Assembly: GCF_958298935.1 (NCBI RefSeq)
Contig: NC_084936.1
Span: forward strand, 1,247,501 to 1,311,500
Source of the DNA: Phragmites australis
Taxonomy: Eukaryota > Streptophyta > Magnoliopsida > Poales > Poaceae
DNA length: 64,000 nt
Reading direction: 5' to 3'
In this document: in pieces, positions 11,691-24,595 of the stretch
Layout: each line of letters opens with the position of its first letter
Position numbering within the stretch: the first letter of the stretch is position 1
The notes under the pieces: model-generated
Database searches by the model: none
Seen by the model: the letters and a program-made list of their open reading frames with translations, nothing else
Told to the model about the DNA's origin: nothing
Position numbers and translations under genes: made by a program

Positions 11691-13052
11691 GCAAAGTTGG
11701 ATGTCACATGGTTTTTTAAGTTGGGAAAACCTTTGATCAAACCAGATATAGAAAAAAAACCTTACATCTCAAATACGTCAATTACATCAGTGGTACTTGG
11801 AGTAGTCTAGGCAGAGTTTTCAGTTGTTCCCTGTAAGATACACAGATGAATATTTCCTCAGCAGGGACGGCACCTTCTGGGTGTAATTTTTGTACTTATA
11901 TGAACTGTATAAGGAAGATGCCCTCGACGTGGCTATAGTCAAAGCATGAACTCTGTAAGTAACTTATGCATATAATTCATGTTATATGATCTTGTATCTT
12001 AATATTGCATGGCTAACTTCTCTCTTTCGTAAAATAGAGGTCTGCGCATGCAGACAAGAATTAGATAATAAAGTAGGATTCATCGATCATGGGCTTGTGA
12101 ACGAGGAACTTGTGAGGGAGCATCTAAACTTCATTAAGGACTACTTATTGAAGTGTCTACTTCACCACCAATACAAGAAATGTGTACTATTACCCTATAG
12201 ATTTGAGTATGTGTTTGAATGCTAGGGCGTTATGCTTTTATGCGCAACTCGACTCCAATACTAATTTTCTATGGTGACATAATATTGTTGTAGTTTTGAT
12301 TGGATCCTCCTTGTCATCCACCTGGACTTGAGCAAGATCGTTGTCTTGGACTCGCAAAAGAGAGATAAGACAACTTACTAAGACCTCATCGACATGCTAA
12401 ATAGGTAAACTTGGTCATTTTCTTTTCTCAACGATTGCATCTAAGTTTAATTGGTATTCATATTCATGTACAGGGCGTACACAAGATACCGCACAAAGAG
12501 TGTTATCCACTCTCCATTCAGGAAGCAGTATGATGTAAAAACTGACTTTTCGGTACGCAGTGAATACTCATGACTTGTATTTCCTATTGAATAAAAAGGT
12601 TCAATCATTCCACTGACGAATCATTTCCTCTTGAAGTATATGAGGCAACCACCTAGTAACAATCTCTGCGGGTTTTATATTCTTACTTTCATACATGCAT
12701 TTAGCGTAGACAGAGACACTGTCAGATAAATGATCTTGAGGTATCAAATTATATATCGATACCTTCTTTTCAATTTCTATACGTGTTAAAAGACTAATTC
12801 TTTCTATTTTTCAAACACAGCGCTCCAAACTATGCACAAGTGCGTTGCAACCTACAAAAAATATATACCCTTCAAGAACACATCGTCGGGTTCTTCCTAG
12901 AACATGTTATCAACCTAAACGGCGAGTTTTATGAACTGATGGTACCGTTGACGCGGGACAAACTTTCAGATGATATGGTACCTTCTAGTAGAGAGTATGC
13001 GATAAGTAGGAAGCCTACCAAGAGGTTAGACTACTTATATATCGCCAAATGA
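11690..13052 (+). pseudogene. Ulp1-like protease remnant of CACTA element
   Basis: Phrases include 'LDVTWFFKLGKPLIKPDIE' near 11698, a central piece near 12297 reading 'FDWILLVIHLDLSKIVVLDS', and a tail near 12850-12940 including 'QEHIVGFFLEHVINLNGEF'. The order and spacing match Ulp1/C48-like proteins found in grass CACTA elements. In the central piece the residue before the Trp is Asp where the family normally has the catalytic His. Multiple stops separate the pieces. This fits an inactive, transposon-carried SUMO-protease-like gene. Confidence 0.65.
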
Positions 13053-13629
13053 CACCATATTAATGAATGACATTAATTATTATGTATTAATAAAAGACAT
13101 GAATTAATATATATTAATAATGTGTCTTTATTATTGATTTACATTAAATGCGCCTTATCGTTTGTATGTATTGAGAGGGGGAGAGAGACGGAGAGATCGA
13201 GGAGACAGAGGATAGAGGGGAGAGAGATGGAGATATTGAGAGAGAGAGAGATGGAGGGAGGAGAGAGACAAGGAGGACAGAGAGGACAGGGAGGAGAGGC
13301 CAAACACTGTCGGTTGAAAGCTTTAGCTGGTAGTGATGCTCTGGACATCGCTGTTAGCTGAAACCACCAGCCGGCAGTGATACCATAGGCATCATTACCG
13401 GCTTATGTTTTTAGTCGGCAGTGATAACTCCTTTCACTACCAGTTCGTCCGACCGACAGGGATAGTCGGGGACTATCGCTGCCAGCTACCCACTGTCGAC
13501 TCCAAAACCAGCAGTTAAGGGGGTTTTAGAGCCAACAGTGGTATACTATTCTATAGTAGTGAATACATACTGAAAAAATTATCGATGAATGTGTGTTTTT
13601 TCTTTTATTTTTTTCATGTAACTAAGCTT

Positions 13630-14583
13630 CACTATTGCAAAAACCATCATCAGTGTTGGTTCAAAATCGCCATCAGTGGTGAGTTTTGAATCGACACTGA
13701 TTACTCAGTACTGATAGTCACTTATTATCAGTACCAGTATAGAACCGGTACTGAAAATCACTCTCAGTGCTGGTTGGAGCTACCAACCGGCACTAATAGT
13801 CTCGGTCTCGATTTAACATTTTTTGGCCAGAGGCACCCGACCAGAGGATGCCCACCCGAACGCGCCTAAAATTTGCAAGTCACGTGATATTCACTCGCAT
13901 GCGGCAACCAAAACTCGAACTCAAGACCTCATAGCTTGTACGCGCGCGTGACCCCTCTAACCATCTCAGTTATCGTCCATTCGTGGGTATAGTAGCACAA
14001 TAAATCCATTTGATATCTTCTAACCGAACGTTTGAATGGCTATTTGGACATCTAAATGACCTCAAATGAAAAAGTTGTCAGTTACAAAGTTGTACATCTC
14101 ATCGAGTTCTATAGTTTTTATATAAAGTTTTTCACCATCCGACTTCGTGTGAAAAAGTTATAAATTTTTTAATGTGAGTTGCCATCGACCACTGCTACAA
14201 CTTTATTATAATTATTTGGGTATTTAAATGATCTCAAATTAAAAAGTTTTTAATTACAAAGTTGTAGATCTCATCAAGAGCTATAATTTTCATATAAAGT
14301 TTTTCCCATCCGACTTCGTGTGAAAAAGTTTTGAATTTTTTAAGATGAGTTGTAACAGTAGCAATCTTCAGTGTCGGTTCGTAGCTAAAACCGGTACTGA
14401 TGTATCAGTGCCAATTGATATCTAGAACCGGCACTGATACAATCACTATCAGTGCCGGTTCTTTACTCCACAGTCATTATTCGCGCGCGGGAGTTTAATA
14501 ATAGGTACTGATACATTTTTAGTGTTAATTACTGTTAAATTGATACTAATAGGACACTACAAATATGTTGTTCTGTAGTAGTG
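13630..14583. mobile_element. 954-bp non-autonomous CACTA element with CTT target duplication
   Basis: The left end is CACTATTGCAAAA and the right end is the complement of CACTACTACAGAA (10 of 13 match). The flanking triplets are CTT at 13627-13629 and CTT at 14584-14586. Subterminal repeats of the 'atcagtgccggtt' / 'aaccggcactgat' type occur at both ends. The interior contains a roughly 180-bp imperfect tandem duplication (14040-14180 and 14212-14350, marked by 'acaaagttgta.atctcatc' and 'cgacttcgtgtgaaaaag'). No coding capacity. Confidence 0.9.
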
Positions 14584-14589
14584 CTTACG

Positions 14590-16500
14590 TTAGATAACAT
14601 AAGAGTGCTATGAATCGGCACCTCCGGATTACCCTAGTCTTTATATCCATCTAGCTGCGGGGAAAATGAAAGAGGAGCACCACTCTATTTCTCCATTATT
14701 TTCAGTTTGCGTTGAAGTGAACATTCATATAAATTTTTGACAAGCAACCCAACCACAATTGGTTACAATGGTTCACCGGTACTTAAGATAACATTTGCAA
14801 AGGAACCGAGGCACCAAATCTAGCTAATTAACTTGTGCGGCAGGATTGCAATCAACCATAAGAAGTTGTAGGTATGGGCTACTACGACCAACTCATTCAA
14901 AAACTTAAGCTGATGGGTAAAAATGTACAATTTACTTATACTTCAGCTACCAGAACCAATCATTTCTTCAGTATATGATGCCATTTTTCCTTGCAAAGAA
15001 AAAAAGGAGGCTTATGTAATTTACACGTATACTGTAAAAATGAGGCTTTCTTATCAGAAGTGTGTTCTTGTGTAATATTTCCCAATTAACAATGTAAAAC
15101 TCCATGGAAAAAAAAACAGGTACAGTGCATGCATATATAGTCACCGAAAGGTAAAGACGTACAAATAATCACATGCGTGAACAATGTCGAGTACTGAAGA
15201 GTAGGGACATATACATGAACAATGTCGACTTGTCGAGTGTTGAAGAGGAGTAGAGACAGAAGTACTCACGGAGTAATGTAAGAAAAGACGTAATGAATAT
15301 GACACCAACTTAGTCAAAGAAATTATACTGCATGCGACAACAAACGGAGGGGACTACTGGAGAGACAGATAGAGAAAGGAGAGATCTAACATTATATATT
15401 GGTCCAGTACTTATAATAATAAATAGTCACTTGATTTAAGGGCTCTCCATAACCATATGCTTGAAATGATTGCATCACCTTGTTAAACACACAAATCAAA
15501 TCTCTGTTTAAGGGACACAGCTTCATATATATGAATCTCTGTTTGGGCTAGATACATTGGAACAGGTTTTACTATGTCGTCCCTTTCCTTTTTGTTTGAC
15601 GCTACTGAGGTTGTAGTTTTCGAGATGTAACTTTAGCCAGTACTTTTTATAATTTTATTATTAATAAACACTAAAAAATTAATTTTGACCTGGTCCTACA
15701 GATGTCTTCGATCTAGCTATTTCCCTTTTCTACTATTAATGAGAAAATGTTGGGCCTCTCATAAAATTTATTATTGGAGTTATCCTTACTCAAAGTTTCC
15801 TACAAACTTTAGTTCCCCAAAATTTGGTATTTACTAGTATTTTCATGTATAGATTGTTATTTTAGAATTATCTTAGACATGAAGCTTTGATCTCACTCTA
15901 CACTAAAAGTTAGTATTTTAAAAATTGATGAAAAAAAAGAAGGTCTCCAATAAAAGTCACGAATCTACATAGATATCTATTTAACAGAGTTCTTACATGC
16001 ACACATACATATATAGGCATATACAGTGTACACAATAGGTCCATGTATGCAGCAAACTAATTAACTTGGCCATGCATATGGCTAAGTATCTTTTTAGGGA
16101 ACAGCAGGGGAGAGTGGGAGACCCCTACTTTTTTTTCTTTATATATAAATAATTAAATGTATACAAACATTGCATCCTAATGGATGTCACCGAGACGGCG
16201 AGACACCAAGCAAGAAAGCCAGAAAAACAAGAAGGCCATATGTTTAAACATATGGCCTCGGACGATGGAGCCTTCCTTATTCTTTGGGGCCATGGTTAAA
16301 GGAGCAGAAGAAGAGAAAAGGGAGAAGAAGGGTATGGAGAGGAAGAAGAAGAGGGAGAAAGATGCGGAGTAGCCTCCTATCCGGCTGTCTTGTGTCCGCT
16401 ACATGAACCACTGTAGATTTTGGACTTGAGCACTTGATGCCACTATGGCCTGCAGACGGTAGACTCGAGCCGACCCTGCATGTGAAACACGCTGTATGCT
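14590..16500. other. Intergenic DNA without recognisable gene
   Basis: AT-rich sequence. The only notable item is a perfect 24-bp palindrome at 16234-16257. The purine-rich open frame at 16184-16372 has Lys/Glu-biased composition and no domain. Confidence 0.5.
16234..16257. repeat. Perfect 24-bp palindrome
   Basis: The half-site GGCCATATGTTT is followed directly by its exact reverse complement with no spacer. Confidence 0.95.
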
Positions 16501-18776
16501 GTCACCCGCCGATCGACTTCGCTTCGTACTATAAAAAAAACTTTCATCTACGATTATCACCGCCGATTTCCAAAAAGTTAGTAATATCTTCACTATCACT
16601 GTTACTTTTAATCATGAATCAGTACTGATATCTCCACTGTCTTTATCGGCTTGATTCATAAACCGACAATGATAACATATTTTCACAGTATGTTTATGAT
16701 ATTAATTGATAGTGATACTGTTGGTCGGTGACTTAAACTGGTAGTGATAATTTCACATAAAAAATTATATATAGTTCACTTACCGTTTATCTTCTCATAT
16801 CACATATAGTTGACATGCAATTTCTCATTCACATACAGTTTTATCATTTATTCATATAGAAATTAAAAAGTATGCATTAATATATAAAATTACATATCTT
16901 AGCATCATTTAGGAGAACTACATCTCTAAAAATATTTTGGTAGCTAATCATATGTATGGCAGAGGAAATTTTATGGAGGCGGAGAGGAAGGTGGCTCTAA
17001 TTGTCCTAGGATGAGCACCTTAGAAAATCTAATGCACCTTCCACCCCTGCACTAGTGAAATCTTTCCTGTTATGGTCTCTCAAAGTTTGATGGCCAATCC
17101 TAGCAAGTAAATTTCACTAAGGCAGAGGAAGAAGGAAGGTGGCACAAAACCTAATACACCTTCCTCTCCCTCTGCCCAAGTGAAATATGTCTTTATATAA
17201 TCTCTCAACAGTGGCTGGCAAATCAACTACAAAACTTCATTAGTTAAACCAATTTCATCAGATAAAAGCAACTTAAGATACAACACCTCATTTATAACTA
17301 TTGTTCGTATTGGCTCACGAAAAAAGGGCCCCAACTCAGGGGCAAGAGTCATAAAATCTGCAACACATGGATTATCACAATTTCATATCTTCTTGTTCCA
17401 CACCTCATAGAATGAGAGAAATTGAATAAGAAGATATATATGTATCAGTCAAGCTATTGACCATCAGCCATATAATAAGTGCATAATTATCACAAGCCCA
17501 TACGAGTTATTGTGCACTTCTGTCATTAAAAAAATTGAGAGCAAGCTATAACTCCACCTAAAATCAATCTACAGTTAACCTAAAATCATCTAAAATTCAC
17601 CTAAATTATTTATATTGCATCTAAACTCCTCTAAAATTCAACTAACATTATCTAAAATCATATAGCCATGATCCATCCATTCATACCTCATGGTGGAGGA
17701 GGTAGGGCGTGAGCCGAGATGTCAGGGTGGAGGAGGCCGGGGAGGGCGCGACAGTGTCGTGGAGGCCGACGGCGATGGGGGAGCCGAGGTGTCGGTGTGG
17801 AGGAGGCGTCGGCTTTGAGATGTGAAGAGAACTTATATAGGGCAACAAAACTATCACTCCGTATCAAATCAACAAACGACAGTGATAGACTATCACTATT
17901 GGTTCACAACTACAACCGTAACGATAGTATGAATATACGGGGTGCGAGAACTGAGGAACCGGTCTATCACTATTGGTTCACATCTATCGGCCGTGATGCT
18001 ATCAACACAAATACAACTTAAAATTGCAAATTGGTAACCAGAACGTAGAAGAAGTAATTAAAAATTGTGAATAACTAGTAGATAATTTAATATTATATAC
18101 AAATCATAATAGATAAGTTTACTACAACTAGTTCAATAGACAAACTACATAATATTAATTAAAAACTACATAACAGTTATCTACACAACCCTCTTGATGT
18201 TTAAATTGCTTGCATGATCCTCTGTCTCGTCGTACAGGCTGATGTTAAGCACACTGGTGAGGAGGACAATGTCATCATCAATAGTGTACATATGACAATG
18301 CAGATACAGAGCATCTCCGTGTAATAGGGAGAGAACATAGCAGCTGTTGTTGCGGGGATCAAAGGCAATTCAGAAAGTGTTGTTGGGTCTAAGGGAGTAT
18401 TGGCAAGCAGCAACAACAATCATCCACCGACTTTAGATTGGATGAACCTGGCATCTCCAAACGATGAGCACACATTCCTAAGGGCATGGAACAAGACCTA
18501 GGTAATGAACGACAACTTGGCTGACCCTAATGTGTCTCCTTCACGCAAACATAAGATTAGCCATCAAAATGACATAATAGTAGATTTGCAAAAAATAATA
18601 TAAACATAAAACAGAGAACTATAACTTAAGACAAGGAAAACAAATATCTAAGTAGGGAAGAACGGAGCATTAGATGTGTAACATCCCGAGTTTAGCATTT
18701 AGAAAATAGCAAGATTCACTCCTTTCAAAAATCTAATATTTAAAACAACATAAAATCAAGGAAATGTATATTTAAA

Positions 18777-18802
18777 TAAATATATATATATATATATATA
18801 TT
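18777..18802. repeat. (TA)n microsatellite within solo LTR
   Basis: A run of about 12 TA units. Confidence 0.9.
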
Positions 18803-19675
18803 TGTATGTATATATTCAAATATATTATTGTGGCTAAGTATTCCAAAATGCACCAAATTAATTTCTAATTTAACCCCTGTAATAAATTGAATCATATGCA
18901 TTTTGGTTATTTGTTTTTATGGTTCTTTGAGTGGACATTTGTATTTTGGATGTCTCTCGAATTCAAATCTATTCTTAAATTCTTTTTAGCTCAAATCGAA
19001 ATTGAATTCAAATCCTCTTCTTAATCTCAGAGCTTCACATTCAAATCCATCACTTGAATACTTTTATTGAATTTATGCCAAACCCAAATCCAAATTCAAA
19101 TTCCTCATTTGAATTTATCCCAACACCTCTTTCCTTCTCTTTTTTCTTTACGGACCTATTCTTTTTCCTCTTCGGGCCCAACCCCCTCCCTTTCCTCTAT
19201 GCATAGCCCAGCCAGCTCGGCGCCGTGCCACCCCCCCCCCCCTGCTTGGGCCATCACACACCCACCTTGCCCATCTCACGCTCACCCAGCGCGCTAGCCT
19301 GTCCACGCGTCAGCCATCCGGACGCAAACCCTTTCCGCGTGTGAGTTGGCCGCTCGCTCTCTCTCCCTCACCGCCACATGGACCCTACCTTCTAGCTCCT
19401 TCCTCCACCTCCCACTCGCGTTGTCCAGGTAGCCTCGCCGCTCACTGTTGCTAGTTGAGCTGCCACTTTCCCTCGCCTTTAAGACTCGTGACTTTGTTGC
19501 CTGCCCTCTCCCCTCTTTGTTCTCACAGCACGTTGCCCAAGCTAGCCCTGATAACCGCGACTTCGGATTCCTCCCCACCGATGGCCAGCGGCCACTGTCA
19601 CACGTCGCACATTTTCCCGTGGGCACCATCCACCACCACGTTGTTCACCTGAGAGGACAAGTCACCTATCTCGTC

Positions 19676-19676
<1 letters not shown>

Positions 19677-19742
<66 letters not shown>
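19677..19742. repeat. (TC)33 microsatellite within solo LTR
   Basis: An uninterrupted dinucleotide run of 66 bp; open frames here encode only Ser-Leu or Arg-Glu repeats. Confidence 0.97.
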
Positions 19743-19746
<4 letters not shown>

Positions 19747-22700
19747 CCCTCTTCTATAAATGAGAAGCATGCCTGCTTTCCCCTAAATCCACCATCACTG
19801 CCCAAATTCTTCCTCACGCTACCTCCTCTCTCGTCGCCAGGGTGCAAAGCAGCCAAGGGAAAACCCCGTAGGAGGTTGCCGCCATCCCCAACACCTTCCC
19901 CTGTCTTGCAGGCATTGCTATGGACGCGGGAGTTCTGGTGCCGTGTAGTGGGTTGCCATCATCCCGTGTCACACTGCCGCCAGCCATCCCCTCGCCCTTC
20001 CTAACCCCACGGTGAGCTCCCCGGCTGCCTCTCCCTTCCCCCCACCATCAGTAGCGTGTGTAGCTCCACCTTTGCGCGGCAAGAGGCAGTTGGCCATGGG
20101 ATTTTATCCTTGTTGCCATCGTGTAGTCACCACCGGCACCCAATCCTCACTGTTGAGCTGGCCTTCGTGCCATGGAAGAGCCTAGAAGGCTATTGCACTA
20201 GGGTTGCAAGTGCCTAGAACATTAGGAGCCTAGGGGAAGTGCTACCCATTTCTCCCGTTGTCTTTTCCACCTCCGATCATCATCTGACATCACTCTGGTA
20301 GTCAGCCGTCAACGAGTCTTAGCAAAATGGAACCCCTGTCTCCCGTAGTGGCTCGGCCCATAACCCTTGTCGTGAACCGGCGCCGGTGAGGCGCCTCCAC
20401 GATTTCTCACCGCCGACTGCCCTCTCTGATATGCTCTAGCCAGCGAGCATGTGCATGCCACTTGAGCGCCCGACCATGCCGTGTGATCCAGCCGACCAAG
20501 CTAGCCATCGGCTCGACTCGCTAGTGGGCCAGCCTGCTGGAATGACCCGGTAGGCTAAGGCCACTTTCTCAATGGGTCAACCTTCTCTACTCGGTCCACT
20601 AACCAACCGGTCTGGTGCGCTCAGCCCAACACTGTACATCCCAGGGCCGAGCCAGTGGGACCCACAAGCACTATGTAGTGGGCCCACAGGGCACTATACA
20701 GTGAACCCCACGTGGGTACTATATAGTGGACCCTAGCACTGTTCAATGGGTCCCACCTATGGACCCCATCTATGAATAGTACCAATTTCCTTTTTCTCAA
20801 TTTAATTCTAGGTTAAATATTTTTACTCATAACTTCTCTGTTCCGACTCCGATTCTGGTGATTTTTTTTTGTCTAAATTCATCTAATTTAGAGATCTATC
20901 TTTATATCACAATGTGATGTCCAATAGGGCTCATCTGGTATTCCATTTGGTGTTATTTAATTCTTCTCTAGTATAGGTTGTTGTTGATCATGATCGTGTT
21001 TGCAGAATCGGAGGATTTCGCAGAGTACCCAGAGGATCGTAACTTCGACCAAGGGTTAGAAGAAGATTTCGGAGAAGGAAAGTCCTATCTCCTTGATCAT
21101 CTTGAGCCCATGTTTTGCAATAATCTAATTGATCAACTTAAAACATGACTTATTATCGCATGTGCTATGTATTGTGCTATTTCAATGGCTTACAGTAGTT
21201 AAACCCTATCAAACAATTATCATACCATAAATGTCATTATCCATAATACATATCACCCTAGGATTTACTTGTTGTTATCTATATTAACCACGGATGATGT
21301 CTTGCTGTCTAGCATGCTTAGGATGGAATACATCTCTTCGAAGATGTCGCTAATGGAATACGTCTCTTTAGAGATGTTGGTTCACTATTTAATCATTCAA
21401 CTCACATGTCATGAATCTTTGGTGATCATGGAATCCGTAATGTAGTGTGAGATATGATGGGCGGGGTGTAAAATAGGTGAAAACTATTTTGCTTGAGGCA
21501 AGTAGAGTAGTCCTTCGATAAAGGATGCTTTTGGGGGTTTGAGTTACCTGCATGGTATTCATTACCAACTGAAGATGCTTGCCCTAGTCATTTAAGGACT
21601 GAATCATTGTGCTGTCATACTAAGCCATCCCAGTGCAACCATACGTCCTGAATGGGCAAGACTTGATCTCACACCCCATTAGCTGAGCTCATTACCCACC
21701 CTAGATATAGGGGTACAATGGAAACTTAGGAAAAGACTCATTACTGTGCGTGGTATGAGAGCTGGCTAGTGACATTACAATGGCCATCGAGCCACAATTA
21801 ATCCAATGCTCTAGACCCTTGTTGTTTTTCCCATAGGTGGATCATGTAGCAACATGCTCGATGGGTAAAGGAACTTGGTATGATTCATTCCTCCGCTTGT
21901 AACAGTTGAAGGCTGAGCACATCACGTGGGTATAGTGTACAACCTCTGTAGAGTGTAAATCTATTCGAATAGTCGTGCCCGTGGTTATGGACACACAAAG
22001 CAATTATCACACTGGGATTAGACTCAGGGGTGTGTGTCTTTGATGAGTGAGTGTGTGGACTAGATGTCCATGTGATTAGGTTGCTAGCTCAATCAGCTAG
22101 GAGCTATGTGGTACTAGGGGTACAACATACATACTGATAGGAACTATGGAGTGAGGTATAGCCTCTCCTAGGACCGAAAACCCCCAAATATACCTTGTTA
22201 TCTTGTCTGATTCAAAGTTAACAGTAGAGAATACAACTGCTTGAAACTGCTTTACGCTTAAAACTAAACTACATGAATAGCCTTATCCTTGAGATATCTT
22301 TTATGTATCTATCAACTCCTTAAAGTAGTATATGACTTGCTGAGTATATTCCATACTCACTCTTACTATCATTCAGATGAGGAAGCTGATGCCGACTTCG
22401 CTGGAGATGAAGGCACAAATGAGGAGTAGGTTAGTGGTTGCACTCGCACCCTAGCTACATGTGGCTTTGGGTAGTTGTTCCGTTGTGCTTTTGAGGGCCG
22501 GTATGCCAAGTCTGTAATATACCGTATGGTTTGAAGACCTTTTGTACTATGTAACATTAATACTTTCATGTACGATGTATGATTGTGATACCATAAATAT
22601 TGTATTATGCATATCAGCTACTTGATTTAGGGACTGATACAGGAGACATAGGATATCCTGAGAAAGGGGTCTTACAAGATGATGACAAGAAAATCGTGTT

Positions 22701-23089
22701 TCTTCACATACGTCTCATGATCTTTGCTTTCACTTGTGTTGGAATGAATTCTCATTTGTGATATAGAGAAAATGATAGAGGTCGCAGAAGGATTAAATAT
22801 AGGTTGTAGATTTGGTACTATCACCGTCAATTGTAGTTACCAGTCAACAATGATAGATCGACGCCTCGACTCCCACATCCCACGTAGTGATATCAATGTC
22901 AGTTGTAGTTACCAATCGGCAGTGATTGACCAATGCCTTGGCTCTCACGCCCCGCACACTACCGGTTGTAGTTACCAATCGGTAGTGATAGACTATGATT
23001 GTCGGTCCGTAACTACAACCAGTAGTGATATTATAACTTCCATGCACCCCTTCATCTTTCGTGCCAATAAAACTGTGTTTTGACCCCTT

Positions 23090-23600
23090 TGTCTTCTGCC
23101 ACTTCATCTTCCTTGAATGGCCTCGCCCTCCCCAGTCTCCTCTTTCCATCCACAAACCGTCCCTCCTCCTGAACTCTCCTCATCCACCACCACCACCTGT
23201 CGCTCCACCACTGTGGTCATTGGAGGAGGAGGAGCCAATGGTGTCCTCCTTCGATGACCTCTCCTCCAACCCAGCGCGATGAGGGCTACTTCGTGGAGGG
23301 CACTCTACCACCGCACACATCGGCAAGCTTGGAGGAGGACACCGGTGCCAAGGACGATGCATCCTCCTCCTCGGGGAGGAGGAGGACATCGACATCAAGG
23401 GTTCCGACATCGATGACATGGAGGTGGAGGACAAGGACAAAGAGGAGTACAAGAGGAGGCAGAGGAAGCTATCGCCACCAGAGGTCCCAACTACCCATGA
23501 TCATCGACAGCGATGATGACAACGATAGCAGTAGCATTGACTAAGATGAGCTCAAGAAGTCATCGTTGTCATTGGACGATGACAACGTGTAGTCGAAGAA
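23090..23600 (+). pseudogene. Acidic/basic coding-like remnant, unidentified
   Basis: The plus strand gives a proline-rich start followed, in another frame, by 'EEEDIDIKGSDIDDMEVED' and 'KEEYKRRQRKLSPPE' near 23376-23490. This looks like a decayed protein with acidic and then basic segments. Its position right beside the CACTA end suggests it belonged to a transposon or was carried by one. I do not recognise a family, and several stops interrupt it. Confidence 0.3.
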
Positions 23601-23639
23601 GCTTAGGCTAGGTTAGACTCGCTGTTGAAGTTATTAATA

Positions 23640-24590
23640 CTACAACAAGTGTCCACATGCAGCAGTAGCACTAGAGCAACAAGATATTGTATATTTGTAT
23701 CGATCGTGGCATGCATAGCTCCCACTGCACTAACCCCATGAATCCATGATGAGGCCAAACCAGCTAGTTTAATACAATTTATTTTTCTCGAACATGCGGA
23801 GAACTTGGCGTGTATTGAGCGAAGAAAATTAAGTTTGTTACACTTGCTTTCAGCTACCTAACGGTACAAATTACTCCCGGTGAGTTGTGCTTAACTAGTA
23901 AGCACAGAATTGTGCACAGTTTTATTTATTTTATTTCTTTTTCAGTCACGTGCCTATATATCTAGCCTTTTCAGCGTTGTGAAAAGTCTCAATCAAATGT
24001 GGAGGTTACCATGCACAGTACTGTTGTACGAGCTCGATGGACTAACCCGATTTGACTTTAAAGGAGTGTATTTGTTGGCGAGTTGCCTCATGCATATCAT
24101 GCTTATCCGTCCTCTGCACCACTTCTTTCCTCTCTCAGCTGAAAATTTCCACGGCACCTAATACAAAATCACATATGCACTGCACATTGATGATCGATCG
24201 ATATCTACCCTTCTGCCTGTCTGTCGATCTGTTAGTTTGTTATCCATTCATCTTGCTCACCAGCTAGCTCGCTCGTCCTTGAATCCCTATTCATTTAGAT
24301 GAACTGTGATTTGGCCATGGGGTCACTGCACATCCGGTTGTTGCAACCTGGAAAAGTTCATGTTTCCTCCTTTGCAATCCTCCGCCTCCCTATATAGTAG
24401 CGTATAGGTACTAGGTAATGATCAAGCCTAATAGCCTATATGAGATGTACGCACGCATTTATCGATTTGGCCGTGCGTGCAGTTAGCCGTGCCTATATAA
24501 TGCTTTTGTTATAACTTATTACATAATGCTTTTGTTTTAACTTATTACATAATGGTTCAGATCCGGAGATTATAAGATCGTCTGTGCATT
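23640..24590. other. Intergenic DNA without recognisable gene
   Basis: Only short open frames with no domain; nothing else seen. Confidence 0.4.
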
Positions 24591-24595
24591 TGTGT

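Larger units (their letters stand above)
6308..13561 (+). mobile_element. Large decayed CACTA (En/Spm) transposon carrying TNP2 and Ulp1-like remnants
   Basis: The left end begins CACTACAGACTCC and the right end is the complement of CACTACTATAGAA; only the first six bases match exactly. The flanking triplets are CAT and AAT, so the target duplication has diverged or my left boundary is slightly off. Both ends carry matching subterminal repeats such as 'gccggcagtgat' and 'cggcagtgataac'. Between them lie, in plus orientation, remnants of a TNP2 transposase, a second transposon reading frame and an Ulp1-like protease. The element is about 7.25 kb with the coding region full of stops, and is interrupted by an antisense LTR fragment near 9077. 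Confidence 0.75.
18677..22676 (+). mobile_element. Solo LTR (4.0 kb) of a gypsy-type retrotransposon with 5-bp TSD
   Basis: The element starts TGTAACATCCCGAG and ends GGGGTCTTACA, the TG..CA form of an LTR. It is flanked by identical 5-bp duplications AGATG (18672-18676 and 22677-22681). There is no second LTR, primer binding site or gag-pol reading frame, so it is a solo LTR left by recombination between the two LTRs of one insertion. Its length of exactly 4,000 bp is long, as in Tekay/Del-like gypsy families of grasses; the family assignment is an inference. Open frames inside it (for example 19294-19860) are low-complexity artefacts. It contains a (TC)33 tract and a short AT microsatellite. 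Confidence 0.9.
16525..23028. mobile_element. CACTA-like element split by a nested solo LTR
   Basis: Subterminal repeats of CACTA type flank the region. Left units at 16640-16760 contain 'accgacaatgataac' and 'tggtagtgataattt'; further copies at 17850-18000 contain 'tatcactattggttcac'. Right units at 22815-23027 contain 'ttgtagttaccaatcgg.agtgat'. The right end is probably 'accagtagtg' at 23027-23028; the left end is uncertain (about 16525-16592) and no clean 3-bp duplication was found. The 4.0-kb LTR at 18677-22676 lies inside. No transposase reading is recognisable. Confidence 0.55.

Noticed and set aside
19294..19860. Open frames around the (TC)n tract
   Set aside because: They encode Ser-Leu or Arg-Glu repeats and lie inside the solo LTR.
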